Positions 6,844 to 14,733 of a stretch of DNA of 28,884 nucleotides are shown here, piece after piece. This DNA comes from Planctomycetota bacterium. Lineage in GTDB: Bacteria; Planctomycetota; GCA-002687715; DRQF01. Position 1 is the first letter of the stretch, and the number at the start of each line of letters is the position of its first letter. The DNA lies in NCBI GenBank assembly GCA_015485455.1, contig WFTN01000449.1, forward strand, positions 1 to 28,884, read 5' to 3'. A program made the position numbers and the translations under genes. Below the pieces are notes generated by a model. That model saw only the letters and a program-made list of their open reading frames with translations, searched no databases and was not told the origin of the DNA.

Positions 6844-7797
6844 TTATTCACAAGTTTGATACCAGGATAATATCTGTTTCGCTAATCCCAGGTTTTCAGG
6901 GTCACCCAAGCCCAGATCAAGATTCTTCGGGAATCCCAAATGCCCCCCTCGCTCGACCCAGCAAACTTTCAAACAAGAAGCCACGTTTTCTAAGTGAGGG
7001 CGAATGGTGAAAGCCGGGACCATAGGATCGTTCTCAGCGGCGATCAACAGGGATGGGATTCGAAGATCCCTCAACTTATGAGACACAGACTGGGTCCGGT
7101 AGTACTCTTCAACTGAGTTAAAACCGAAGCGAGGTACGACGGTCAGTTCATCCCATTCCCGAAACGTCTTAATGGCCAAGACTCTTTCCACAGGAGTTGG
7201 CACCTCATGCCCCACTTCGGCGACATGGGCATAGATCTCTTTAAGCCCTTTCAAGACATGACGCCGATAGAAGTTTCTCCCAACACCATCCATCCAATCA
7301 GAGCAAGCGCCCAAGTCAATGGGGCAACAAATAGCCGCCACTGCACGAACAGACTCGGCACCTGGCTCGGTGGCAAATTTGAGAGCCACATGTCCACCCA
7401 CAGAGAATCCAAGGATGAAAACATTGTCAAATTTCTGGATAAAGGAATCCCGAATGAGGGCATGCAAGTCTGAAGTCAGGCCACAGTGATAAAAGTCTTG
7501 CCCCGAGCGATCTGCGCCCCGCATGTCAACAGAAAGGATCGCCAGGTCATCCCCACCTAATCGGGACATGGTTTCTCGGCAATAGGGGCTAGCTGCCCCC
7601 CCCCCCAGGCCATGCAAAAGAACAATAAGATTCTTCGCGTGATTCGAACCCAATAGGTAGCCGGAGATGGCGATTTCATGGCCATCATCGTAGTAGGACG
7701 TACTCCATGGTGCCCCTTGGGTTTGCCCAATGGTCACGTTCCCAATCAGGCGGGACACCACAGTCCAGATATGTCCGCTCAGGCGGCTCATGTCCAT
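6844..7797 (-). CDS. Alpha/beta hydrolase, YheT (ABHD1/3) family
   Basis: This 317-aa protein has all the elements of a serine alpha/beta hydrolase. The oxyanion-hole motif is LLHGLGGG at 60-67. The nucleophile elbow GFSVGG at 130-135 carries Ser132. The acid is Asp257 in AENDPMVP, and the histidine is His286 in GGHLGF. The spacing and the ending RGGHLGF fit the YheT/UPF0017 esterase group, whose physiological substrates are poorly known. There is no signal peptide, so it is likely cytoplasmic. The three Gly codons of the oxyanion hole are all GGG and, with flanking bases, form an uninterrupted run of 11 G on the coding strand (7596-7606). One slipped base would truncate the enzyme before its catalytic serine. 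Alternative start: ATG at 7791. The gene is convergent with the AlkC-like gene. Confidence 0.88.
   Translation of the reverse strand: MDMSRLSGHIWTVVSRLIGNVTIGQTQGAPWSTSYYDDGHEIAISGYLLGSNHAKNLIVLLHGLGGGAASPYCRETMSRLGGDDLAILSVDMRGADRSGQDFYHCGLTSDLHALIRDSFIQKFDNVFILGFSVGGHVALKFATEPGAESVRAVAAICCPIDLGACSDWMDGVGRNFYRRHVLKGLKEIYAHVAEVGHEVPTPVERVLAIKTFREWDELTVVPRFGFNSVEEYYRTQSVSHKLRDLRIPSLLIAAENDPMVPAFTIRPHLENVASCLKVCWVERGGHLGFPKNLDLGLGDPENLGLAKQILSWYQTCE
7596..7606 (-). repeat. Mononucleotide tract of 11 G inside the hydrolase coding sequence
   Basis: On the minus strand CTG GGG GGG GGG GCA encodes L-G-G-G-A of the oxyanion-hole loop. No other homopolymer in the window exceeds 8 except the 11-C tract at 5706-5716. 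Confidence 0.9.
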
Positions 7798-8193
7798 ACA
7801 ACAATCTCAGAAATTCAAACGGCCCCGTGATCTTAGTCAGCGCAAGAAGAAGTGCGAAAGTAAATTTTTACCCAATACCACCTACCATGAGTTGTCACCC
7901 TCGTTCTATCGCATCCGACGACTTTTCACGAGGGCAATGTCCAAACTCACGATGAAACATGATATTCCTCATCCCTAACCCGGCTAGTTCATGAGGTCAT
8001 GGAGGTCCATGGGCTAATTTCTGATCTCTTAGGTATTCTTGGCTTGCTGTTCCTGGCCCCTAAACCAGGCTATAGGTTTCTACTATAGAATATCGAAACA
8101 ATGTTGGCGACCATGATGGTAGGCGGGAAGAAATTCGCGAAGGCTTTGTCGTCCTGCTGTTGAACAAGGTGAGAATATCAGCACCGAGCTGTG
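7798..8193. other. Intergenic region, about 400 bp, upstream of the hydrolase gene
   Basis: No convincing ORF lies here. It must hold the promoter of the minus-strand hydrolase (start 7797) and the 3' end of the sigma-fusion transcript (stop 8194). I see only a short CCTGG/CCAGG inverted repeat (8052-8069), an adjacent pair of CTATAG hexamers, and no strong terminator or recognisable RNA. Confidence 0.5.
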
Positions 8194-11100
8194 CTACTGA
8201 ACAACAGTTGTTGTCTGGCCTGGCCGCAGCAAGATCTTGTGTGTTCTTATGATGCCGAACTGAAACCCGGCTGGACTGATCTTCAACTCGAACCGCCCCG
8301 GACTAAGATTGTCCAACGTCACCTTCTTGTCAGCCGGAACTTTATAGATTCGTTTTTGGAAGGGTGCCTCAAGAGCCCGCAAGATAAGGGTCACTTTGCG
8401 CCCGGGCAGCACATGTTCAGGAGGATCGATGCTGAGTGTGCTGCCCTCCGTGGGCACTGGCCGTTTCAAAATTTCACCGGGAAGAAGTCGACGGCGCCCC
8501 AAAAATGCAACCGGCCCTTCTCCCGTGTCTAACCAGATATCCTGTTCTTCTTCAGGAATGTTCCCGGCAACGAGCTTATCGGCGAAGATCTGCAATGGGA
8601 GGCTAATGGTCTCTTCCGGGGTAGCCACACTGCGCAAGAACAGGCGACTTTTCTTGAGTTTCAAGACCCGAGGAGGCACGTCCTCAATTGCAACCTGAAC
8701 CATAGGAGCCAATACCATTCTTAGTTTCACAGATCCTGCTCCTTGGGGGATCTCCAGAAAATCGGCGCCGGAGTCGAGTTGGCAAAGGGGATGGTAAGGG
8801 CGAATACGATAGAACTCTCTACCCGGAAGACGAAAATGGTAGTTGCCGTTGTCATCCTGCTTCAAGGAGACATTCCAAGGTGTTTCCCTATTCAAAAGTT
8901 CAATCTTGAGGTCTTCACGACTCACTTGTTCTGGCAGATCAAGAATGACTGGCAGATTGCGGCACTCGGTGAGATCGAGGGTCATGCTTCTGTCGTTCGC
9001 ACCAGGCACGATCACAAACTCAGGACCTATGCAGCCACTTTGGGCATCAAAAACCCGATGACGTCCCGGGGCCAGTTCGGACCAGCGATATTGATGTTCG
9101 CCTATGCGCAGTGCTCCACCCCGCCCCACACGACGCCAGATGCCTCGCTTAGGTACCCACTGAGCAATCGCTGGTTCATAGAGCCCGTCATCTGGTTCCT
9201 GAACCGTGAGAACAGCGCTGCTCAGCCGCTTGAGTGACAACTCCCCTTTCAAGAGGCCAGTCTGGGTCAAGTCGAGCAGCACCTGATTGGCACCGTACTG
9301 GCTCGTCACGACTCCTACTGTGCATCGCTTCGACCCCGAGTCCGGCCAAACGTGAAAACGAATCAAACCGGCATCATCCTGGGTCTGGAGATCTGAACGT
9401 AAGGCTCCCCGGACTGCAAGCCGATAGTCAGCAGGCAGTCCGGGACGTCCGTCAATAGTGAATTGTAGCTCAACTTGACGGGGCGAGCGGAGAGTGACGA
9501 CCTTCGTTTCTTCGCCGAGCTTTGCCGTTCCGAGAGAGAGATGATTCATCAACCAAGAATCAGGACGGCCAGCAAAAAGGTAAACCTCATCCGTGGCAAA
9601 GGGGCCAAGCCTCCCACAACCCAAAGAATCAGTCCTGACATGGCGAATAGCCTTATGGGGCTGATCGCTTGTGGCCGTCAACAAGACGCCAGGCTGTGGC
9701 TTTCCACGTTCATCCAAGACCCTCACTTCGAGGAAATGCTGCTCACTGAATGAAAGAGAGCGATCTCGAATCGCCTGGGCATCAACACGAGCAACGCGAC
9801 CGTCGGCGGAGAGAATCAGGAGACTTTCGTCCAGATCCTGGAGCCCCTCAAGGACCACCTGGTTATCGAATAAAAGAGCGCGTACCCCAATGAGGGAATC
9901 CGTATTCAACAGTTCGAGAGGAGGAAGTGGTCCAGAGCCTTTCAAGCTGAAGCGAATCAAATTGCTCATGGACCAACCGGGATTCAGGTCCCATGTCTCA
10001 GCACCACCCGGTATCTCGGCTACGTAGGGTACAAAGGGCGAGCGATGGGCAAGCAACTTCAGAAACCTATTCTTAGGGAGCCCCTTCAAGGTCAAAGAAC
10101 CTGGGCGGGCGACATCAACGATAGGGTTCTTCCATGGCCACGGGAGTTCCATGTTATCGATGCCCCGAGAAACGAAGAAACTCATAGCCAAGCGGCAAGG
10201 CAGCCTATGTTTTGCACCACGGACAGGCGTGATATTGACCTTCAGCACTCTGCCCTCAGTGAGAATAACTGATCGTTGAAGAGAAGCTCCCCCGTCAAGG
10301 CTGAAGGAAAGTTCTCCCACAAGCCCAGTTCCCTTGCTGCGGCACAGCATAAGATAGTCACCCGGAATCAGCCCACCGAGGCTAAGGCGGCCATCCCTGT
10401 TTGTCTTGTGTATCCCCAAAAACACGTTCTGCCGCATGGTCATCTCCATTTCGACAATGGGGATTCCCAGGGCATAGAGGGCCACTTCTGCCGACTCGCT
10501 AACCCCAGCAAGATTCCTGGTGAAGATATCAATCTCAGCCGCAGGTCTGAGCGCCATGGTGAATGGGTGAGGTTGCTGAATCGTCGGCTGTACCGGGAGC
10601 AGAGCTCGAATAGCGGCCATGCTGCCATCCTCCGACGATGCCCACAGACCAGGCAAGCGTCTCGGCCAACTGGAGGTACTGCCAGTGAACCAACCCTTTG
10701 GATCGACGGCCAATCTTGTGCTGTCCGTGCCGCAAAATGCCCGCAGCACGACGGTTGAGCCTCCTGATTCGGGAAGACCCGAAACACGTCCCTTGAAATT
10801 GCGTTGTTCTCGAGCGGGCCGTGGCCAGAAAGAAACGGTGGTGGTTCCTGGGGAGACCAAAGTCGGATCGGGGATGGGAGGCTGATCAGCTGTTCTGGAG
10901 ACTCGAGTTCCTGCGGTGCTGTTTTGGGCCACAGGAAGTTCAAGGTCTGAGTCCCCGGCCTCACGGAGAAAAGTCCACAGGAGTACACTGGATACAATCA
11001 CCGCCACAGATGCCAATGACTTGAAGGATAACCAGGGTCGTGGCTCGGGCAGAGAAAGACCCAGCAGAAGCCCCAGGGAGCGCTGCCATTCCTGGCGATT

Positions 11101-11595
11101 TTCGCCGTACTTGCGATCCATGATACGGCGCATGGAAGTCAAGCCCCGTTGGAGGCGGCTTTGCACCGTTGTCACGGGAACACCCAGGCGCTTGGCGATG
11201 TTGCGAGGAGGGAGGTCTTCAAAGTAGCGAAGCAAAATAACTTCCCGTTGATTGGAAGGTAACTCCGAAACCGCTTCGGTTACTTTCTCAAGAATAGACT
11301 CACGGGCCACGAGGTCGATTGTTGCTGGAGCTCCCTCCGACGCGGCTACGCGTTGTTCCCGAGCAACACGTCGCGTTGTGTCGCGACTTTGCCGCCTCGC
11401 CAGATTGCCAGTGACCGTGCGAAGCCAGGAACGAATACGCGAAAAGTCAGACGGAGGAGATTGTAGAGCGGTGAGCCAAGCCTGCTGGGCAATGTCGTCA
11501 GCTGCATTTTCATCAAAGACAAGTCGGCGAGCTAAGTTTCGCACAAAGCGCGCGTGATCTCGAATAAGATCAACATTGTCATGGGACATGTTCAT
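8194..11595 (-). CDS. ECF-type sigma-70 factor fused to a transmembrane helix and a large extracytoplasmic Ig-like region
   Basis: From the ATG at 11595 the protein has 1133 residues. Residues 8-75 form sigma region 2 (HARFVRNLARRLVFDENAADD, then QQAWLTAL). Residues 105-160 form region 4 with the helix-turn-helix LPSNQREVILLRYFEDLPP and NIAKRLGVPVTTVQSRLQRG. A hydrophobic helix at about 192-210 (SLASVAVIVSSVLLWTFL) should cross the membrane, placing the remaining roughly 920 residues outside the cytoplasm. That part is beta-rich and resembles serial carboxypeptidase-regulatory/Ig-like domains (for example RLSLGGLIPGDYLML and KVTLDNLSPGRFELKISPAG). Sigma factors with C-terminal extensions are known from Planctomycetota. 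The reading frame stays open to 11853, but that crosses a terminator and the upstream gene. GAGG six bases before 11595 supports this start; ATG 11589 is the alternative. Confidence 0.85.
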   Translation of the reverse strand: MNMSHDNVDLIRDHARFVRNLARRLVFDENAADDIAQQAWLTALQSPPSDFSRIRSWLRTVTGNLARRQSRDTTRRVAREQRVAASEGAPATIDLVARESILEKVTEAVSELPSNQREVILLRYFEDLPPRNIAKRLGVPVTTVQSRLQRGLTSMRRIMDRKYGENRQEWQRSLGLLLGLSLPEPRPWLSFKSLASVAVIVSSVLLWTFLREAGDSDLELPVAQNSTAGTRVSRTADQPPIPDPTLVSPGTTTVSFWPRPAREQRNFKGRVSGLPESGGSTVVLRAFCGTDSTRLAVDPKGWFTGSTSSWPRRLPGLWASSEDGSMAAIRALLPVQPTIQQPHPFTMALRPAAEIDIFTRNLAGVSESAEVALYALGIPIVEMEMTMRQNVFLGIHKTNRDGRLSLGGLIPGDYLMLCRSKGTGLVGELSFSLDGGASLQRSVILTEGRVLKVNITPVRGAKHRLPCRLAMSFFVSRGIDNMELPWPWKNPIVDVARPGSLTLKGLPKNRFLKLLAHRSPFVPYVAEIPGGAETWDLNPGWSMSNLIRFSLKGSGPLPPLELLNTDSLIGVRALLFDNQVVLEGLQDLDESLLILSADGRVARVDAQAIRDRSLSFSEQHFLEVRVLDERGKPQPGVLLTATSDQPHKAIRHVRTDSLGCGRLGPFATDEVYLFAGRPDSWLMNHLSLGTAKLGEETKVVTLRSPRQVELQFTIDGRPGLPADYRLAVRGALRSDLQTQDDAGLIRFHVWPDSGSKRCTVGVVTSQYGANQVLLDLTQTGLLKGELSLKRLSSAVLTVQEPDDGLYEPAIAQWVPKRGIWRRVGRGGALRIGEHQYRWSELAPGRHRVFDAQSGCIGPEFVIVPGANDRSMTLDLTECRNLPVILDLPEQVSREDLKIELLNRETPWNVSLKQDDNGNYHFRLPGREFYRIRPYHPLCQLDSGADFLEIPQGAGSVKLRMVLAPMVQVAIEDVPPRVLKLKKSRLFLRSVATPEETISLPLQIFADKLVAGNIPEEEQDIWLDTGEGPVAFLGRRRLLPGEILKRPVPTEGSTLSIDPPEHVLPGRKVTLILRALEAPFQKRIYKVPADKKVTLDNLSPGRFELKISPAGFQFGIIRTHKILLRPGQTTTVVQ

Positions 11596-11611
11596 GCCTA
11601 GCCTCACGAAG

Positions 11612-11645
11612 AAAAACGACGCATCGGAGACTATCCGATGCGTCG
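11612..11645 (-). terminator. Rho-independent terminator after the secreted propeller-like gene
   Basis: On the minus strand a perfect 12-bp stem (CGACGCATCGGA with its complement, loop TAGTC, 11617-11645) is followed directly by TTTTT (11612-11616). It lies 24 bp after the stop of the 11669-13249 gene and just before the sigma-fusion start at 11595. It therefore separates the two transcripts and argues against the longer sigma ORF. The sigma gene must have its promoter very close or be read by leak-through. Confidence 0.85.
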
Positions 11646-11668
11646 ATGAGTTCAAAACACAATCGAAA

Positions 11669-13249
11669 TCAACGCCAAATCGGGTTCTTGAGATTGGCGC
11701 CGCTGACATAACCAGAACCACCAAGCAGGGGCACAGTGAATTGGTGGGACATCGTCTTGGCATCGAAGAATCTGAGGCGCGGTGATGATCCGCTGAGGGT
11801 TGTGATGGCCACCATGGTCCCCTCTGGGTTGACAGCGCAGAACCACCCGGCATTCAAACTTGTCCCAGACGCTGGGGTCACAGACCAAAAATTAGGATTC
11901 TGCACATCAAAATCGATCCGTGCCGCCCAACCATTCCCCCCAAAACCTGAAACCACGAAAAAATCTGAATCTCCGAATCGCGGGCTGGACAAACATGAGG
12001 CCGCCGAGCCCAGAATAACCGGTGGGGAAGATGACGGCCCCATGTTTTGGATCCCAGGGGCTGAAAGATCATGGTCGAACCAGGCCCCGGTAGATTGGGA
12101 ATAACGGGCGATTTGTGCGAGACCAAAATTGAGACCCTGAAGACTGAAGATGAGTTGGTCTCCATCCAGGGATGTTGTCACAGCAGTTGCTCCCGCGCCG
12201 CCGCCAAATGGACCACCTGCTGCTCCCGGTGGGGTGATGGTAGAAATGTTCTGGAGGAATGTCCCACTGGTGGGATCCATGTCGAAGATCTCGATGTCGC
12301 CACTGAATATTTCTGGCGCGACAATTTTCAAGTCTGACGTCAGGTGCCAGATGCCAACGCTGCCACCCAACGCTGTCGTCGGAGCAGAATAGAGAACAAT
12401 GCCATAACTCAGGCTGTTCTCGTTGACATCAATGCCAACAAATTCAAGACCTGAGCCCCCTCCGAGATCGGCAACGCACCAGAGAATTCCATTCAACTCG
12501 TCAATCGCCAGACCGTAAGAATTCGTTCCTGGCGCGAAGGTCATGAGAGTCGACCAACTCGGAGGGTTGACCGACAAGTCGGCGTGACGAATAGCTGGAG
12601 TTATGGAGGAATTTATGTAGAGATCGAGTCCGTCAGTAGTGAAGACAGCGCCGTCACAGTTGTCGCCGACAGAATTGTTCTGAGATTTGACCGCAGCGGT
12701 CTGGGGATCAACCAGCCAGGCTGGGTCTGAGGACCCACTTAGGGCACTGCCAACGAAGACCTCCGGGGGCATGGTCAAATAGAGAATGAGACCGGGGCTC
12801 ATGGCGGCACCTCCCACAGCAGCACTGTCGAAGACCAAAGATTGGCAAAAGAACGGCACACCTGCGAGAGAAGGATTGACTCCAAAAGAATCAAGTGGAG
12901 CCGGAAAGTCAATGTAACCATCTCCTGCTACACCGGGTGTGCCGCCCAGACTCAGATAGGAGACGCTAAAAAGATTGTTGACGTCAACGTAAAAAGGAAG
13001 TCCGCCGAACAGCGTCGTGTTGGAAGGAGTTGGCGAGACCAGGAGGTATCCAGTTCCTGCACCGATAGCCTGATCGATCTTGATGCTAAAGTTGGCGTTG
13101 CCCATCCAGGCTTGGCCGCAGGAGATGCGTGGCGTCAGGCCTCCCGATCCGGGATGACCGACACCATAGTTATATTGGGCCATCAGGCTGCCGCCGAGGA
13201 CAAGGATCATGGCATGGTATAGCCCCAACTGGATCATTCTGCGGGTCAT
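11669..13249 (-). CDS. Secreted protein with N-terminal planctomycete-type beta module and propeller-like repeats
   Basis: This 526-aa protein starts with a signal peptide (MTRRM, then a hydrophobic LGLYHAMILVLGGSLMA, cleavage likely before QYNYG). Residues 25-160 form a Gly-rich beta module beginning YGVGHPGSGGLTPRISCG and ending AMSPGLILYL. It is recognisably related to the C-terminal module of the FG-GAP protein at 14734-16422. The rest contains blocks such as DGLDLYINSSI, NSYGLAIDELNGILWCVADLGG and DGDQLIFSLQGLN, which look like blades of a beta-propeller (SMP-30/WD40 style). I see no enzyme motif. GGAG about 9 bp before the ATG supports the start, and a strong terminator follows the stop. 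The role is probably extracellular or cell-surface. It might be linked to the adjacent sigma factor, but nothing proves that. Confidence 0.75.
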   Translation of the reverse strand: MTRRMIQLGLYHAMILVLGGSLMAQYNYGVGHPGSGGLTPRISCGQAWMGNANFSIKIDQAIGAGTGYLLVSPTPSNTTLFGGLPFYVDVNNLFSVSYLSLGGTPGVAGDGYIDFPAPLDSFGVNPSLAGVPFFCQSLVFDSAAVGGAAMSPGLILYLTMPPEVFVGSALSGSSDPAWLVDPQTAAVKSQNNSVGDNCDGAVFTTDGLDLYINSSITPAIRHADLSVNPPSWSTLMTFAPGTNSYGLAIDELNGILWCVADLGGGSGLEFVGIDVNENSLSYGIVLYSAPTTALGGSVGIWHLTSDLKIVAPEIFSGDIEIFDMDPTSGTFLQNISTITPPGAAGGPFGGGAGATAVTTSLDGDQLIFSLQGLNFGLAQIARYSQSTGAWFDHDLSAPGIQNMGPSSSPPVILGSAASCLSSPRFGDSDFFVVSGFGGNGWAARIDFDVQNPNFWSVTPASGTSLNAGWFCAVNPEGTMVAITTLSGSSPRLRFFDAKTMSHQFTVPLLGGSGYVSGANLKNPIWR

Positions 13250-13662
13250 TCGTATTCTCCGTGTGTGTGGAATTACCCCTCGACATCATGGGGCTTGCTC
13301 TTCAAAGAGCCCGCCGAAGTCAGATTCCATCGGCAAAAATCAAAAAAAACAGAGTAAAACACCCATCGACTGCCTAGCGCAAGTGATTCCTGCTTTTTGA
13401 GTGCTGCAGATTTATCAAAGTATTGGTATTGGCGTTGCTGGCTTCCAGCCAACAGTACAGAACCACTGGATTTGCGCCAATTCACTTTAACCGCGAGAGA
13501 TGCGCCGCCATGGGAAGTCCCACGCCGCCATGGGAAGTCCCACAAACCTCATTGGCCAGCCAATCAAGAGCGTGATACGATTCGCCTCGTTCAGATAAGA
13601 TAGAAAAGTTAACCATAGATTAGAGATGGGCCTAGCGAGGCCCCAGGGAACAGGACTCCAAT
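13250..13662. other. Intergenic region between divergent genes, about 410 bp
   Basis: This must contain promoters for the secreted protein (start 13249) and the dehydrogenase (start 13663). It contains the tandem 20-bp repeat at 13503-13542 and an imperfect hairpin, GTTGCTGG CTT CCAGCCAAC, at 13434-13453. No ORF with coding character or recognisable RNA gene is seen. Confidence 0.5.
13503..13542. repeat. Two tandem 20-bp repeats, each holding the dyad TGGGAAGTCCCA
   Basis: CGCCGCCATGGGAAGTCCCA occurs twice in direct succession (13503-13522 and 13523-13542) with no mismatch. Each copy contains an inverted repeat TGGGA-AG-TCCCA. A 20-bp period is close to two helical turns, which would place bound dimers on one face. 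It lies 121 bp before the dehydrogenase ATG in a divergent promoter region, so an operator pair is plausible. Confidence 0.6.
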
Positions 13663-14553
13663 ATGCGAATCGCTGTCATCGGTATGGGTACCATGGGTAC
13701 CCCTATGGCCCAGAATCTCCTCAAAGCAAATCATCAAGTTTGTGTGTTCAACCGCACCACGACGAAGGCAGAGGCCCTTGTGAATGATGGAGCGACTGTG
13801 GCCTTGAGCCCAGCAGAAGCCGCAGCCCAAGCCGACGTGGTCTTGGTCTGCGTGTCGGACACGGCTGATGTTCAAGATGTGCTGACCCAAGAACAAACAG
13901 GGGTCATCCACACCATCCAGCCCGGCAGCTTGGTTATCGACTGCTCAAGTATTTCTCCCCGCGTCACCCGCGACTTGGGGACACAATTCGCCGCCAAAGA
14001 AGTAGGCTATGTGGATGCTCCAGTTTCTGGGGGTTCAGAAGGTGCCATACATGGAACCCTGGCCATCATGTGCGGTGGAACCAAGGAAGACATGGCTCGG
14101 GCTATGCCCATTCTTCAAGTGATCGGAAAGAACGTCACCCATGTGGGCCCACGAGGAGCAGGCCAAGTCACAAAAGCAATCAATCAGATTGCTATTGCAG
14201 GAACCTACCGGGCCATCGCCGAAGGATTAGTCTTGGCGTCCCGCTCTGACATAGATCCCAAGAAAGTCGTCGAAGCCATCTGCGGTGGTGCAGCTGCCTC
14301 CTGGGTCATGGATCATCGCTCGGACAACATGATCAACAACGAATATCCATTGGGATTTCGCCTGAGCCTCCACCGGAAAGATTTGAACATTGCCTTGGAA
14401 GCAGGGAAAGAGCTGGGCGTTTCTTTGCGTTTGACCAAGCTGGTGGCGGAAGCCAAAGACACCCTGATCGCCTCAGGATACGGCGACGAAGACATGTGGG
14501 CCATCGCCCGTGGCGTCAGAAGCGAATCGGACTTGCCCCAAAAACCCTTCTAA
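13663..14553 (+). CDS. NAD(P)-dependent beta-hydroxyacid dehydrogenase (GarR/3-hydroxyisobutyrate dehydrogenase/glyoxylate reductase family)
   Basis: This 296-aa protein has the normal family length. The Rossmann motif is IGMGTMG at 6-12, and NRT follows beta-2 at 30-32, where Arg31 favours NADP over NAD. The substrate-binding motif is DAPVSGG at 118-124. The catalytic Lys171 lies in GAGQVTKAINQ with Asn174. The cofactor-end motif is KDLNIAL. Members reduce tartronate semialdehyde, succinic semialdehyde or glyoxylate, or oxidise 3-hydroxyisobutyrate; sequence inspection alone does not choose among these. It is a soluble cytoplasmic enzyme. It stands alone with no obvious pathway partners, 180 bp before the FG-GAP gene. 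A weak AGGGA/AGGA element precedes the ATG. Confidence 0.9.
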   Translation: MRIAVIGMGTMGTPMAQNLLKANHQVCVFNRTTTKAEALVNDGATVALSPAEAAAQADVVLVCVSDTADVQDVLTQEQTGVIHTIQPGSLVIDCSSISPRVTRDLGTQFAAKEVGYVDAPVSGGSEGAIHGTLAIMCGGTKEDMARAMPILQVIGKNVTHVGPRGAGQVTKAINQIAIAGTYRAIAEGLVLASRSDIDPKKVVEAICGGAAASWVMDHRSDNMINNEYPLGFRLSLHRKDLNIALEAGKELGVSLRLTKLVAEAKDTLIASGYGDEDMWAIARGVRSESDLPQKPF

Positions 14554-14733
14554 CGTGACAAGCCTGGCTCCCTCTCCGTGAAATGCCCTCAACGCCCACC
14601 TACGCAGCACGAAGCTTAGTTCATCATAATTCTGAAATTCTTTGCCAAGCTAGACCCGAAATACTAAGCTCTGCCTACCGAGTGCGTACTGTGCTACTAC
14701 GAGAGGAGGCCATTTCGGCCGCAAGATTTTACT

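Noticed and set aside
11596..11853. Upstream in-frame extension of the sigma fusion (86 extra residues)
   Set aside because: It crosses a strong terminator and overlaps the 3' end of the upstream gene. The added residues look like out-of-frame translation, and ATG 11595 has a GAGG six bases upstream.
1244..14553. Glyoxylate pathway (carboligase plus tartronate semialdehyde reductase)
   Set aside because: The TPP enzyme keeps the catalytic Glu47 that glyoxylate carboligase lacks, and the dehydrogenase is 10 kb away with unrelated genes between.
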